A DNA stretch of 12,230 nt from Desulfosarcina sp. (GTDB lineage Bacteria; Desulfobacterota; Desulfobacteria; Desulfobacterales; Desulfosarcinaceae), in NCBI GenBank assembly GCA_030642405.1, contig DAOWNV010000054.1, positions 1 to 12,230 on the forward strand, written 5' to 3'. The notes under the pieces are model-generated. The model ran no database searches and had not been told where the DNA came from. It worked only from the letters and a program-made list of their open reading frames with translations. Below are positions 1 through 7,006 of the stretch, piece by piece. Position numbers and translations under genes: made by a program. Position 1 is the first letter of the stretch; each line of letters begins with the position of its first letter.

Positions 1-993
1 GGCTGCCTTTTTTGCCAACTCGGAATCAGCCAGATGAGCTCTGCCCATGGAGACCATATCCGCCCGGCCTTCTTTGATAATCCGATCCGCCATTATTGGA
101 TTTTTGATCCTACCCACGGTTATTACTGGAATGGATACTTCTTTCTTTACAGCTTCGGCTAAATGTACAAAGCAGCCCTCTTCTGCGTACATTGACGGGA
201 TAGTGATCGGAAAGGATCCGTATATAGACGCCGAAATATGAAGGTAGCAAGCTCCATGCTTTTCAAGAATCGGTGCCAGTTTTACCGATTCTTCCAGCGT
301 CCAACCGTTATGCACAAAGTCATCACCATTAAAGCGGACACCTATTGGAAAATCGCCGCCGGTGTGACTCTGTATTGTTTGTATACACTCCAGGAAAAAT
401 CTAATTCTGTTCTCAAAAGATCCACCATACTGATCGGTACGAATATTAGAGTTTTGTGCCATAAACTGGTTAACCAGATAGCCGTGTGCAGCATGGATTT
501 CCACAAAGTCAATCCCGGCTTCCCGGCATCGTCTGGCAGCTGTTCCAAACGATTCTAAAATTTCATTAATAGTGTCTATGTCCAACTCTCTTGGGGGATC
601 ACCGGTTACAGCTGCCAATGCTTTAATAGGTGATGGCGCAACTCTATTATCGTGCCAGACCTGTCTTCCACCATGTAGAAGCTGCATACCAAATTTTGAG
701 CCGTCTTCATGGGCGGCATCAGCTAATTTTTTTAACGCCGGAATATATTTGTCGTCCCAAAGCAGAGGCAAAACAGGCAAATCGAGACCTGTTGGATGAG
801 TAGCTCCTCCACCCATTATCATCATCCCTGTCCCACCTTTTGCTCTTTCCGAAAAATACTCACACAACTGCTCTGTGACGTACCCCTCGTCATCCACACC
901 AAAATTAACTCCCATGGGTGGCATAACCAGACGATTTTTAACCACCATTTTACCAACCATTATAGGTTCAAAAAGATGTTTTAATGCAGACAT
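1..993 (-). CDS. Old-yellow-enzyme / 2,4-dienoyl-CoA reductase family flavoenzyme, N-terminal part
   Basis: I translated this frame by hand: 331 residues from ATG at 993, no stop, leaving the window on the left. The fragment is an FMN-binding TIM barrel of the NADH:flavin oxidoreductase family. Visible marks are KNRLVMPPMG near residues 19-28, GMQLLHGGRQ at 102-111, EIHAAHGYLVNQF from 165 (His167, His170, Tyr172), RTDQYGGSFENR at 185-196, TVGRI at 292 and GRADMVSMGR at 309. In FadH-type enzymes the cysteines for the 4Fe-4S cluster and a second FAD/NADPH domain follow this point, so whether this is a full dienoyl-CoA reductase (about 670 residues) or a shorter enoate reductase cannot be seen. 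A strong AAGGAGGTGG site lies just upstream of the ATG. It is divergent from the 603-residue dehydrogenase, consistent with reduction of unsaturated acyl-CoA. BaiCD/BaiH-type steroid oxidoreductases belong to the same family and are an alternative. Confidence 0.88.
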   Translation of the reverse strand, partial: MSALKHLFEPIMVGKMVVKNRLVMPPMGVNFGVDDEGYVTEQLCEYFSERAKGGTGMMIMGGGATHPTGLDLPVLPLLWDDKYIPALKKLADAAHEDGSKFGMQLLHGGRQVWHDNRVAPSPIKALAAVTGDPPRELDIDTINEILESFGTAARRCREAGIDFVEIHAAHGYLVNQFMAQNSNIRTDQYGGSFENRIRFFLECIQTIQSHTGGDFPIGVRFNGDDFVHNGWTLEESVKLAPILEKHGACYLHISASIYGSFPITIPSMYAEEGCFVHLAEAVKKEVSIPVITVGRIKNPIMADRIIKEGRADMVSMGRAHLADSELAKKAA

Positions 994-1308
994 TTTACCA
1001 CCTCCTTTCCATTTTTTGACTTTATTTTTGTTATCCGTTCAATTTAACGAGTGAATCTATATAACTATTTTCTATTTCGGGCTTATTCTTTAAATCCTGT
1101 GATCAAACTGAACATAATGGATGGTCTAAAAGTAGATTGGCTCTGCGTTTTTCCCGTTCTATCAGCCATAGTGCTCGTGGTACCCGCAGCTCAACGGAAA
1201 AGTGTGCTGCAATAGATAAACACTTTGGAAAGGACGGTTACTGAACTTATACAGTTTTTAAAAAAATTTCAATCCCAAAATTTATAAAATATAATGTTGG
1301 AAAATACC

Positions 1309-1337
1309 TTGACTGTAATTCCCTATAAAAGTATTAT
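1309..1337 (+). promoter_or_regulatory. Sigma-70-type promoter for the 603-residue acyl-CoA dehydrogenase
   Basis: TTGACT at 1309-1314 is followed by a 17-base spacer and TATTAT at 1332-1337, each one mismatch from consensus. Predicted transcription starts near 1344, giving an untranslated leader of about 240 nt before the ATG at 1585. Confidence 0.65.
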
Positions 1338-1574
1338 ATTTTTATGCGTAGCAGTGCGCCCATGAGAGAATCTAAGGAATGTGATTTTTATTAATTGCCA
1401 CCTTATGCAACCAATCTTCTCATTAATGCAGCCTCGGCCGTCCACCTGGCGCCTAATATTCGATTATCCGCTCAACTGAAAGTGTCCGGTCGGTAGAAAA
1501 AAATACCCTAATCGGGTCTTGGGATATATCCATAATAAAGACGATATAGTACATCGCTTACAACTTACATATCT

Positions 1575-1582
1575 GGGGAGGA
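1575..1582 (+). promoter_or_regulatory. Ribosome binding site that fixes the dehydrogenase start
   Basis: GGGGAGGA lies two bases upstream of the ATG at 1585, with the GGAGG core at normal distance. The upstream in-frame ATG at 1519 has no such site, so 1585 is preferred. Confidence 0.7.
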
Positions 1583-1584
1583 AC

Positions 1585-3396
1585 ATGGCACAGGTAATTG
1601 CGGATAGACGTGATATTGATTTTGTTTTATTTGAACAATTGGAAGTTGAAGAGTTAATAAAAGCAAAGAAGTTCGAGGATCTGAATAGAAAAACGGTAGA
1701 CCTGCTCATTAATGAGGCACGAAGTTTTGCAATCAAGGAACTTTTGCCGGTAAACAGTATTGGTGATAGAGAAGGCGTAATATATGATAATATGACAGTA
1801 AAAACACCAGATTGTTTTAAAAAACCCTTTGATTTGCTCCGAGAAGGGGAATGGACGGCAATGAATGAAGATGTCGAATTTGGTGGTCAGGGATTACCGG
1901 ATATTGTCTCGAAAGCAGCTGTAGAATACTTGTTTTGTAATTATAGCCTGGTTAATTACGCCATGATGGGACATGGCACAGGTAAAATGGTTGAGTTGTT
2001 TGGAACTGACCAACAAAAGTATATGTTCTTGAATAAACTATACACCGGTAAATGGGCAGGAACAATGCTGCTTACAGAACCGGTTGCCGGCTCCGATGTG
2101 GGGGCTCTGGAAACAACGGCCGTTAAAAAAGACGATGGTACCTATTCTCTGACCGGGAATAAAATTTTCATCACAAATGGGGAACATGATTTAACAGATA
2201 ATATTATCAATCCCGTTCTGGCAAGAATAGAGGGCGCTCCTCCCGGAACCAAAGGTATTTCCATATTTCTGGTTCCTAAATTCTGGATCAACGAGGATGG
2301 AAGCATTGGGGATAGAAACGATATTATCTGTACAGGTGTCGAAGAAAAAATGGGCATTCATGCCAGCTCAACCTGCACTATGTCCATGGGTAGCAAGGGG
2401 GGCTGTCGCGGGCTTCTCCTGGGAGAAGAAAACAAAGGCATGAAAATCATGTTCTATATGATGAATGAAGCTCGATTGAGCGTTGGCTTTCAGGGTTTTT
2501 GTTACGCTTCTAATGCCTATCTGGCAGCGCTAAACTATGCCCGGGAAAGAATACAGGGTAGAGATATAGCAGCAGGTAGAGATATGACCGCCAAGTCCGT
2601 TGCCATTATCAACCATCCTGATGTTAGAAGAATGCTATTATGGATGAAAGCCCATGTCGATGGAATGCGGAGTTTTACCTACTACGTATCCAAATGTTTC
2701 GATACTATTAAGATTTCTGAAAATGAAGAAGAAAAACAGATTGCAGAGGCTTTTACCGAGCTTTTGACCCCGGTTGTTAAGGCTTATTGCAGTCAGCGTG
2801 GTTTTGAAATATGTGCAATGGCCATGATGGTTTATGGTGGGTATGGGTACACAAAAGAGTACCCCGTTGAACAACTGACCAGGGATTGCAGGATTACATC
2901 CATTTACGAAGGCACCGACGGTATTCAGGCAATGGATCTTTTGGGACGAAAACTGGGTATGAATGGTGGGAAAACGTTACTGAATCTTATTGATAAAATG
3001 AACGATACAATTGCCATAGCAAAAAAATTCCCGGCTTTGGAAAATATCACCAAAGCAACAGAAAACGGCGTCATTCAATTTTTGGAAACAGCTCAGGCAA
3101 TCGGGAAAACCGCGATATCAGCGGGATTCAAAAATGCGTATGCATCGGCTTATCCGTTCCTGGAAGTTATGGGGGACGTCATAATAGCCTGGATGTTGTT
3201 GTGGAGAGCAGCTATTGCTTCATCAAAGCTTGAATCCGCCGGCAAAAAGGATATTGAATTCTATCAGGGACAGATAAAGACAGCTGAGTTTTTTATCAAG
3301 ACAGTACTCCCTGGAACCCTTGGCAAGATGAACTCGATTAAAGATTGTAATGGAGCTGCAGTTGAAATCTCAGACGCAGGTTTCGGAGGACGGTAA
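1585..3396 (+). CDS. Acyl-CoA dehydrogenase, long form with C-terminal extension (DmdC/FadE5-like)
   Basis: This 603-residue FAD enzyme would oxidise an acyl-CoA to the trans-2-enoyl-CoA and pass electrons to ETF. It opens with MAQVIADRRDIDFVLFEQ, a typical N-terminus of the roughly 600-residue class. The N-terminal helical domain is about 75-158. The middle beta domain begins at LTEPVAGSDVGALETT (Leu163) and includes ITNGEHD near 196. The C-terminal helical domain ends at YEGTDGIQAMDLLGRK. Glu442 of YEGT matches the catalytic base of medium-chain dehydrogenase (Glu376). About 140 more residues form the acyl-CoA dehydrogenase C-terminal-like domain. A start at 1519 would add 22 residues without family resemblance. 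The gene is monocistronic, with its own promoter and a terminator right after the stop. The substrate cannot be read from the sequence; this class includes short-, long-chain and 3-methylthiopropanoyl-CoA enzymes. By eye it is AT-richer than the genes beyond 7000. Confidence 0.93.
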   Translation: MAQVIADRRDIDFVLFEQLEVEELIKAKKFEDLNRKTVDLLINEARSFAIKELLPVNSIGDREGVIYDNMTVKTPDCFKKPFDLLREGEWTAMNEDVEFGGQGLPDIVSKAAVEYLFCNYSLVNYAMMGHGTGKMVELFGTDQQKYMFLNKLYTGKWAGTMLLTEPVAGSDVGALETTAVKKDDGTYSLTGNKIFITNGEHDLTDNIINPVLARIEGAPPGTKGISIFLVPKFWINEDGSIGDRNDIICTGVEEKMGIHASSTCTMSMGSKGGCRGLLLGEENKGMKIMFYMMNEARLSVGFQGFCYASNAYLAALNYARERIQGRDIAAGRDMTAKSVAIINHPDVRRMLLWMKAHVDGMRSFTYYVSKCFDTIKISENEEEKQIAEAFTELLTPVVKAYCSQRGFEICAMAMMVYGGYGYTKEYPVEQLTRDCRITSIYEGTDGIQAMDLLGRKLGMNGGKTLLNLIDKMNDTIAIAKKFPALENITKATENGVIQFLETAQAIGKTAISAGFKNAYASAYPFLEVMGDVIIAWMLLWRAAIASSKLESAGKKDIEFYQGQIKTAEFFIKTVLPGTLGKMNSIKDCNGAAVEISDAGFGGR

Positions 3397-3404
3397 AAAG
3401 TAAT

Positions 3405-3472
3405 AGCGCCGCATAAGATTGGGGGGTACAATTAGTATAAAACACAATCCTTAAATCAGCGGCGCTTTTTTC
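3405..3472 (+). terminator. Rho-independent terminator after the long acyl-CoA dehydrogenase
   Basis: A perfect 8-bp inverted repeat AGCGCCGC (3405-3412) / GCGGCGCT (3459-3466) is followed by a T run. The 46-nt loop is long for a terminator, but internal GATTG/CAATC can pair and shorten it. It starts 8 bases after the stop codon. Confidence 0.65.
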
Positions 3473-3607
3473 TAAGTGGGTTATCAGTCTATAATGATAG
3501 AGACAACCCCTGTCTCATTTCATAAATTGCATTTTTGCATATGTCATTGGTGATGGGTGTGAAAATAAAAAACCATGATATCCCCGGTAGGGCAAGCGCC
3601 TTTTAAC

Positions 3608-4741
3608 CTAAATGGCACCGCTCGACTTCAGCGCTTCAATTTCATCCGGCTGAAATCCCCAGTCCCTCAAAGCCTCTTCGTTATGCTCTCCCTTTTTAGG
3701 AGGCGGGTATCTCATCTCTGGTTCTGTGCGACTGAATCGCGGTGCCGGAGCCGGTTGCAGAACACCTCCATAGTTGATCAGTGTCCCCCTGGCCTTATTG
3801 TGGGGATGATCCATCACCTCATCGAAAGCCAGTACGGGCGCAAAGCAGACATCAGTTCCCTCCATAATCTCGCACCACTCATCTCTGGTTTTCGTTTTGA
3901 AGATTGCTGTGATCTCTTCCTTCCATTCCGGCCATTTATCAAACGCCAGCTGGTTTTGATACTCCTTATCCTCTATCCCTGTGTGTTTCAGCAACAATGC
4001 ATAAAATTGGGGTTCAATTGAACCGATGGAGATCCACTTGCCGTCTGCTGTTTCGTAAGTATCATAAAAATGGGCGCCACCGTCCAGCATATTAGTACCC
4101 CGGTGGTTGCTATGAAGACCGCCGGCAAACATGCCGTAAAACATACCCATAAGTGCGGAAGATCCCTCTACCATCGCCGCATCAACCACCTGTCCCTGCC
4201 CGGATCTGTTTGCTTCGTACACACCACACATAATGCCGAGTGCGAGCAGCATCCCCCCACCACCAAAGTCACCAACCAGGTTCAGGGGAATCATCGGTTT
4301 TTGACCTTTCGAACCGATGGCATGCAACGCTCCTGATAAAGAGATATAGTTAATGTCATGTCCGGCCGCCTGGGACATGGGACCATCCTGCCCCCAGCCG
4401 GTCATACGCCCGTATACCAGCTTCGGATTCTCCTGCAGGCATACATCCGGACCCAGTCCCAGGTTCTCCATTACACCCGGACGGAACCCCTCAATCAACG
4501 CTTCCGACTTGGAGATCAGCTTCAAAACCGCTTTTACGCCTTCCGGGTTCTTCAAGTCCACCGCTACCGATCGACGGTTTCGGTGCAAAATCTCGTACTT
4601 AGTCTCCTGCGAGAGAAGCGAAGGTCCCCTGCGGTCAATGCGGACTATTTCGGCTCCCATATCCGCCAGCATCTGAGCGCAAAATGGTCCCGGCCCTATG
4701 CTACCGATCTCAACAATCTTCATTCCTTTTAATGGCCCCAT
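3608..4741 (-). CDS. Alpha-methylacyl-CoA racemase (CaiB/BaiF family III fold)
   Basis: This 377-residue protein would interconvert (2R)- and (2S)-2-methylacyl-CoA in the cytoplasm, a step needed to degrade methyl-branched chains. The start is ATG 4741, behind GGAGGA with normal spacing and giving MGPLKGMKIVEIGSIGPGPF; an upstream in-frame start (4792) adds 17 unconserved residues. The nucleotide-binding start GSIGPGPFCAQMLADMGAEI and the segment VVDAAMVEG are typical of the family. Residues His128 (GHDI), Asp158 (VGDFGG) and Glu243 (SIEPQFY) match by alignment the racemase triad His126/Asp156/Glu241 of the Mycobacterium tuberculosis enzyme. That argues for racemase and against a family III CoA-transferase, which uses a catalytic aspartate near position 169. 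It is the last gene in the minus-strand run, 283 bases after the short-chain dehydrogenase. A steroid side-chain or bile-acid role is an alternative. Confidence 0.87.
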   Translation of the reverse strand: MGPLKGMKIVEIGSIGPGPFCAQMLADMGAEIVRIDRRGPSLLSQETKYEILHRNRRSVAVDLKNPEGVKAVLKLISKSEALIEGFRPGVMENLGLGPDVCLQENPKLVYGRMTGWGQDGPMSQAAGHDINYISLSGALHAIGSKGQKPMIPLNLVGDFGGGGMLLALGIMCGVYEANRSGQGQVVDAAMVEGSSALMGMFYGMFAGGLHSNHRGTNMLDGGAHFYDTYETADGKWISIGSIEPQFYALLLKHTGIEDKEYQNQLAFDKWPEWKEEITAIFKTKTRDEWCEIMEGTDVCFAPVLAFDEVMDHPHNKARGTLINYGGVLQPAPAPRFSRTEPEMRYPPPKKGEHNEEALRDWGFQPDEIEALKSSGAI

Positions 4742-4747
4742 CTTAAT

Positions 4748-4753
4748 TCCTCC
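4748..4753 (-). promoter_or_regulatory. Ribosome binding site that fixes the racemase start
   Basis: GGAGGA read on the minus strand lies 6 bases upstream of the ATG at 4741. The alternative start at 4792 lacks a comparable site. Confidence 0.6.
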
Positions 4754-4938
4754 ATACTGTTTAGGATTGTGAATTTTATCGGAAAATTCCAAACAAATAG
4801 TTACATCATTTGATTGAGTGACAGCTTAATCGACTGTAAGTTTTAAGTAAAGAATTGCTACGGGATCAAAGCCCGGTAGGAGTTGAAATCCGGTATTGTG
4901 TCGGACACGGAAACGAGATCTGTCTATAAAGGACGAGA

Positions 4939-4968
4939 AATCCGGGGACGGAAGCTCATCCCCGGATT
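4939..4968 (-). terminator. Strong hairpin downstream of the short-chain dehydrogenase
   Basis: AATCCGGGGA (4939-4948) and TCCCCGGATT (4959-4968) form a perfect 10-bp stem with a 10-base loop, 56 bases beyond the dehydrogenase stop. On the minus strand it is followed by a broken, T-containing tract rather than a clean run. It may be a terminator or a processing/stability element between the dehydrogenase and the racemase. Confidence 0.45.
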
Positions 4969-5024
4969 GTTCTGTTAATACTGCCTTAAATAGCGGGTAC
5001 CAGGCGATGCCCGCATCATTCATA

Positions 5025-5963
5025 CTACTTGTTAGGGCCTGTCGACATGCCACCTGACATCAAAGGTGTCAAGTAACCAAAACTATCATTGACACCACCT
5101 GCCAATACCTTGGCTTCGTCTAGACTGGTAATCTTGCCCCACTCATCACGAACCTGCTCAACTGAAATATCCTTGACACCATCTCCAATTATCGTTCCAG
5201 TTGCACACATCATAGCAGCCCTACTGTACCATCCTGCGGCACAGTTAAAGATCATATCGGAGTCTTGATTCTCTTCAGATGCCAGAAATAGTACCAGTGG
5301 TGTTACGAATTTCGGATCCAGCTTGGCAAAAACGTCCGGGGGCATAACATCTTCGGTCAACCGTGAAGCAGCAATGGGAGCAATGGTGTTTGCCTTGACA
5401 TTGTACTTAGCACCTTCAATATGTACAGAGTGCATAACCCCTAACACACCGAGCTTTGCTGAACTGTAGTTAATCTGGCCGAAGTTTCCATAAAGGCCGG
5501 CACCTGATGTCGTGTTTACCACACGGCCGTACCCCTTCTCTTTCATAATGGAAAAAGCCGGTTGTGTCACGCAGAATGCACCTTTCAGGTGAACTGCCAA
5601 GACCAGGTCCCATTCAGCCTCTACCATTTTCACGATACTCTTGTCCCTTAAAATACCGGCATTGTTGATCACAATGTCTACGGTTCCAAAATTGTCCACG
5701 GCAGTTTTAACAATATTCTTTCCGCCTTCAATCGAGGCAACGGAATCATAATTGGCAGCAGCTTCGCCACCGGCAGCCTTGATCTCTTCAACTACCTGAT
5801 CAGCCGCGCTTGCGCTGGAACCCGTACCATCCCTGGCTCCACCAAGGTCATTCACTACAACCTTTGCACCTCTTTTTGCCAGTTCAATTGCATAGGTTTT
5901 CCCCAAACCGGCACCTGCACCGGTTACAATTGCCACTCTTCCATCAAAACTAACATCACCCAT
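5025..5963 (-). CDS. Short-chain dehydrogenase, MFE-2 (HSD17B4)-type 3-hydroxyacyl-CoA dehydrogenase
   Basis: This 312-residue NAD(P)-dependent dehydrogenase resembles the N-terminal domain of peroxisomal multifunctional enzyme 2, which oxidises (3R)-hydroxyacyl-CoA to 3-oxoacyl-CoA. The cofactor motif TGAGAGLG is at 14-21, NNAG at 100-103, catalytic Ser153, and Tyr166-SSA-Lys170. The usual asparagine of the tetrad is replaced by His in VHLKGAF (about 124-130), which is also seen in MFE-2. GGARDGTGSS near 41-50 is the insertion typical of this subgroup. The C-terminal 90 residues continue beyond a minimal dehydrogenase, as in MFE-2, but no hydratase or SCP2 domain follows. The start is ATG 5963 with GGAGGAGG upstream. 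It follows the TetR gene by 178 bases and precedes the racemase. Substrate specificity is inferred from the family and neighbours. Confidence 0.88.
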   Translation of the reverse strand: MGDVSFDGRVAIVTGAGAGLGKTYAIELAKRGAKVVVNDLGGARDGTGSSASAADQVVEEIKAAGGEAAANYDSVASIEGGKNIVKTAVDNFGTVDIVINNAGILRDKSIVKMVEAEWDLVLAVHLKGAFCVTQPAFSIMKEKGYGRVVNTTSGAGLYGNFGQINYSSAKLGVLGVMHSVHIEGAKYNVKANTIAPIAASRLTEDVMPPDVFAKLDPKFVTPLVLFLASEENQDSDMIFNCAAGWYSRAAMMCATGTIIGDGVKDISVEQVRDEWGKITSLDEAKVLAGGVNDSFGYLTPLMSGGMSTGPNK

Positions 5964-6040
5964 TTAAACCTCCTCCTGTTTTCATTAAGTGTCACGGCCC
6001 TTCAGCGGCCGGCACCTGGGATATAGTAACTCCCCGCCAG

Positions 6041-6089
6041 GAAGCCGTCCACAAGGGTCTTTTTTTACCGGAACCTGACACCGACCCTT
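6041..6089. repeat. Hairpin repeat copy B, downstream of the TetR gene
   Basis: It has arms AAGGGTC (6053-6059) and GACCCTT (6083-6089). It shares with 6903-6943 an AGCCG start, an arm of the form AAGGG(G)TC, the core ACCTGAC and a CGACCC end. It differs by a T7 tract and a few inserted bases. It may serve as a terminator, but the minus-strand side lacks a T run; a short T run follows on the plus side. Confidence 0.4.
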
Positions 6090-6141
6090 TTGTTGAATTC
6101 GGGAGTCAGTCAGATCAACCGGACGAATTTAAAAACTAATT

Positions 6142-6792
6142 TTATGAACGAACAGCTAAATTCTGAGCCGTTTCTTGCGTAAATGCAGGTGTCAAAATAA
6201 ACTTCAGTGTGTCCTTGACAATGGACACATACTCCTTGTGCTCCACTTTTAGCAATTGTTTGAACGAAGACTCGCCTGAGGCAAACGAGTACATGGCATT
6301 TGCAATCGCCAGTACCCTTGCCAGATCACGGGGAGAAACCCCCTTTTTATCAGGCGCCAGCCCCATGGCTATGGCAATGTTCGGAACATGCTGTGATAAC
6401 CGGTCGTCCTTGATACCGTGTGGCCGGGTCTTAGTAAAAGCGCTAACTACGACCAGCTTGGGGACTTCCGGCTTAGCAAACAGAAAATCACACACCGTGT
6501 CAATAGCTATGTTCAGCCTGGTCGTCATCGATTTTCCATGCGCCACTTTCTCAACATCCTTCAAAACACCAATAATCTCATCGTGAATATCCGTCACCAC
6601 CGCATCATACAGACTCTCTTTGTCACCCCAGTGGTAGTGAAGTGTCGAGATATCAATCCCCACTTCATTGGCAATCATGCGCGTCGTAACCCCGTGATAT
6701 CCGTATTCGCCAAATAGATGTCGGGCGGATAGCAGTATCTTCGCCTTCATCGAATCAGGGTTTTTTCTCGCTTTCTCCAACGGTGTCGGCAC
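6142..6792 (-). CDS. TetR/AcrR-family transcriptional regulator
   Basis: This is a 216-residue one-component repressor-type protein. The N-terminal DNA-binding domain covers about 18-66: AKILLSARHLFGEYGYHGVT, then the helix-turn-helix TTRMIANEVGIDISTLHYHW, then GDKESLYDAV. The C-terminal ligand-binding domain (about 80-205) has no recognisable ligand signature. The first codon is GTG at 6792, with GGAG seven bases upstream; an ATG at codon 15 is possible but would cut residues ahead of the DNA-binding domain and has no better ribosome site. It lies in line between the acyl-CoA synthetase and the short-chain dehydrogenase. TetR proteins in such loci usually sense an acyl-CoA or the free acid and repress the catabolic genes; that role is inference. 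A predicted promoter and a palindrome at 6837-6848 suggest self-regulation. Confidence 0.92.
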   Translation of the reverse strand: MPTPLEKARKNPDSMKAKILLSARHLFGEYGYHGVTTRMIANEVGIDISTLHYHWGDKESLYDAVVTDIHDEIIGVLKDVEKVAHGKSMTTRLNIAIDTVCDFLFAKPEVPKLVVVSAFTKTRPHGIKDDRLSQHVPNIAIAMGLAPDKKGVSPRDLARVLAIANAMYSFASGESSFKQLLKVEHKEYVSIVKDTLKFILTPAFTQETAQNLAVRS

Positions 6793-6836
6793 AGGCGGTC
6801 TCCAAGATCCAGAACATAAATTCCATTATTTGTTTC

Positions 6837-6848
6837 CATCATATGATG
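6837..6848. promoter_or_regulatory. Candidate TetR operator, 12-bp perfect palindrome
   Basis: CATCATATGATG is a perfect 12-bp palindrome 45 bases upstream of the TetR start codon and about 10 bases downstream of the predicted -10 box. It therefore covers the expected transcription start, a classic place for autorepression. It does not resemble the palindrome at 11925-11936. Confidence 0.4.
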
Positions 6849-6858
6849 CATAATTGCC

Positions 6859-6887
6859 AGAATGGATTTTTCCCATAGGTATGTCAA
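6859..6887 (-). promoter_or_regulatory. Candidate promoter of the TetR gene
   Basis: A consensus TTGACA (6887 to 6882 on the minus strand) is followed after 17 bases by CATTCT (6864 to 6859), a weak -10 with three of six consensus bases. This would let the regulator be transcribed separately from the synthetase upstream. Confidence 0.4.
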
Positions 6888-6902
6888 GCAAAAAGAGGGT
6901 AG

Positions 6903-6943
6903 GTAGCCGGACAAAGGGGTCGTAGCGTTACCTGACCGACCCC
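6903..6943. repeat. Hairpin repeat copy A, between synthetase and TetR
   Basis: GGGGTCG (6916-6922) and CGACCCC (6937-6943) form a perfect 7-bp stem with a 14-base loop. It lies about 64 bases beyond the synthetase stop, so it may end that transcript, though the T tract after it on the minus strand is poor. It shares sequence with 6041-6089, in the same orientation. Confidence 0.4.
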
Positions 6944-7006
6944 GATCGGCGGGTCATAGCCCGTAAATACTCATCTTTTTCAGTGTGGGTAGTGATTCAG
7001 ACCACT

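Larger units (their letters stand above)
994..1584. other. AT-rich divergent intergenic region
   Basis: This 591-base gap separates the divergent flavoenzyme and acyl-CoA dehydrogenase genes. It holds one convincing plus-strand promoter (1309-1337), a ribosome site at 1575-1582 and a weak 7-bp inverted repeat (1199-1205 with 1220-1226). I found no coding frame with family resemblance and no RNA gene. A reading frame runs into the downstream gene from 1519, but that upstream part looks non-coding. Confidence 0.6.

Noticed and set aside
1116..1260. Possible remnant of a decayed gene in the left intergenic region
   Set aside because: No frame gave a recognisable protein stretch on either strand, so there is no support beyond slightly higher GC.
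1519..1584. Upstream in-frame extension of the long acyl-CoA dehydrogenase
   Set aside because: The 22 extra residues lack family resemblance and a ribosome site, while ATG 1585 has GGGGAGGA and a typical N-terminus.
3500..3516. GAGACA/TGTCTC hairpin between the convergent dehydrogenase and racemase genes
   Set aside because: A 6-bp stem with a 5-base loop and no T run; too weak to call a terminator in AT-rich spacer.
4826..5053. Small minus-strand frame of 75 codons overlapping the end of the short-chain dehydrogenase
   Set aside because: It overlaps the dehydrogenase in another frame, covers the hairpin region and shows no recognisable protein features.
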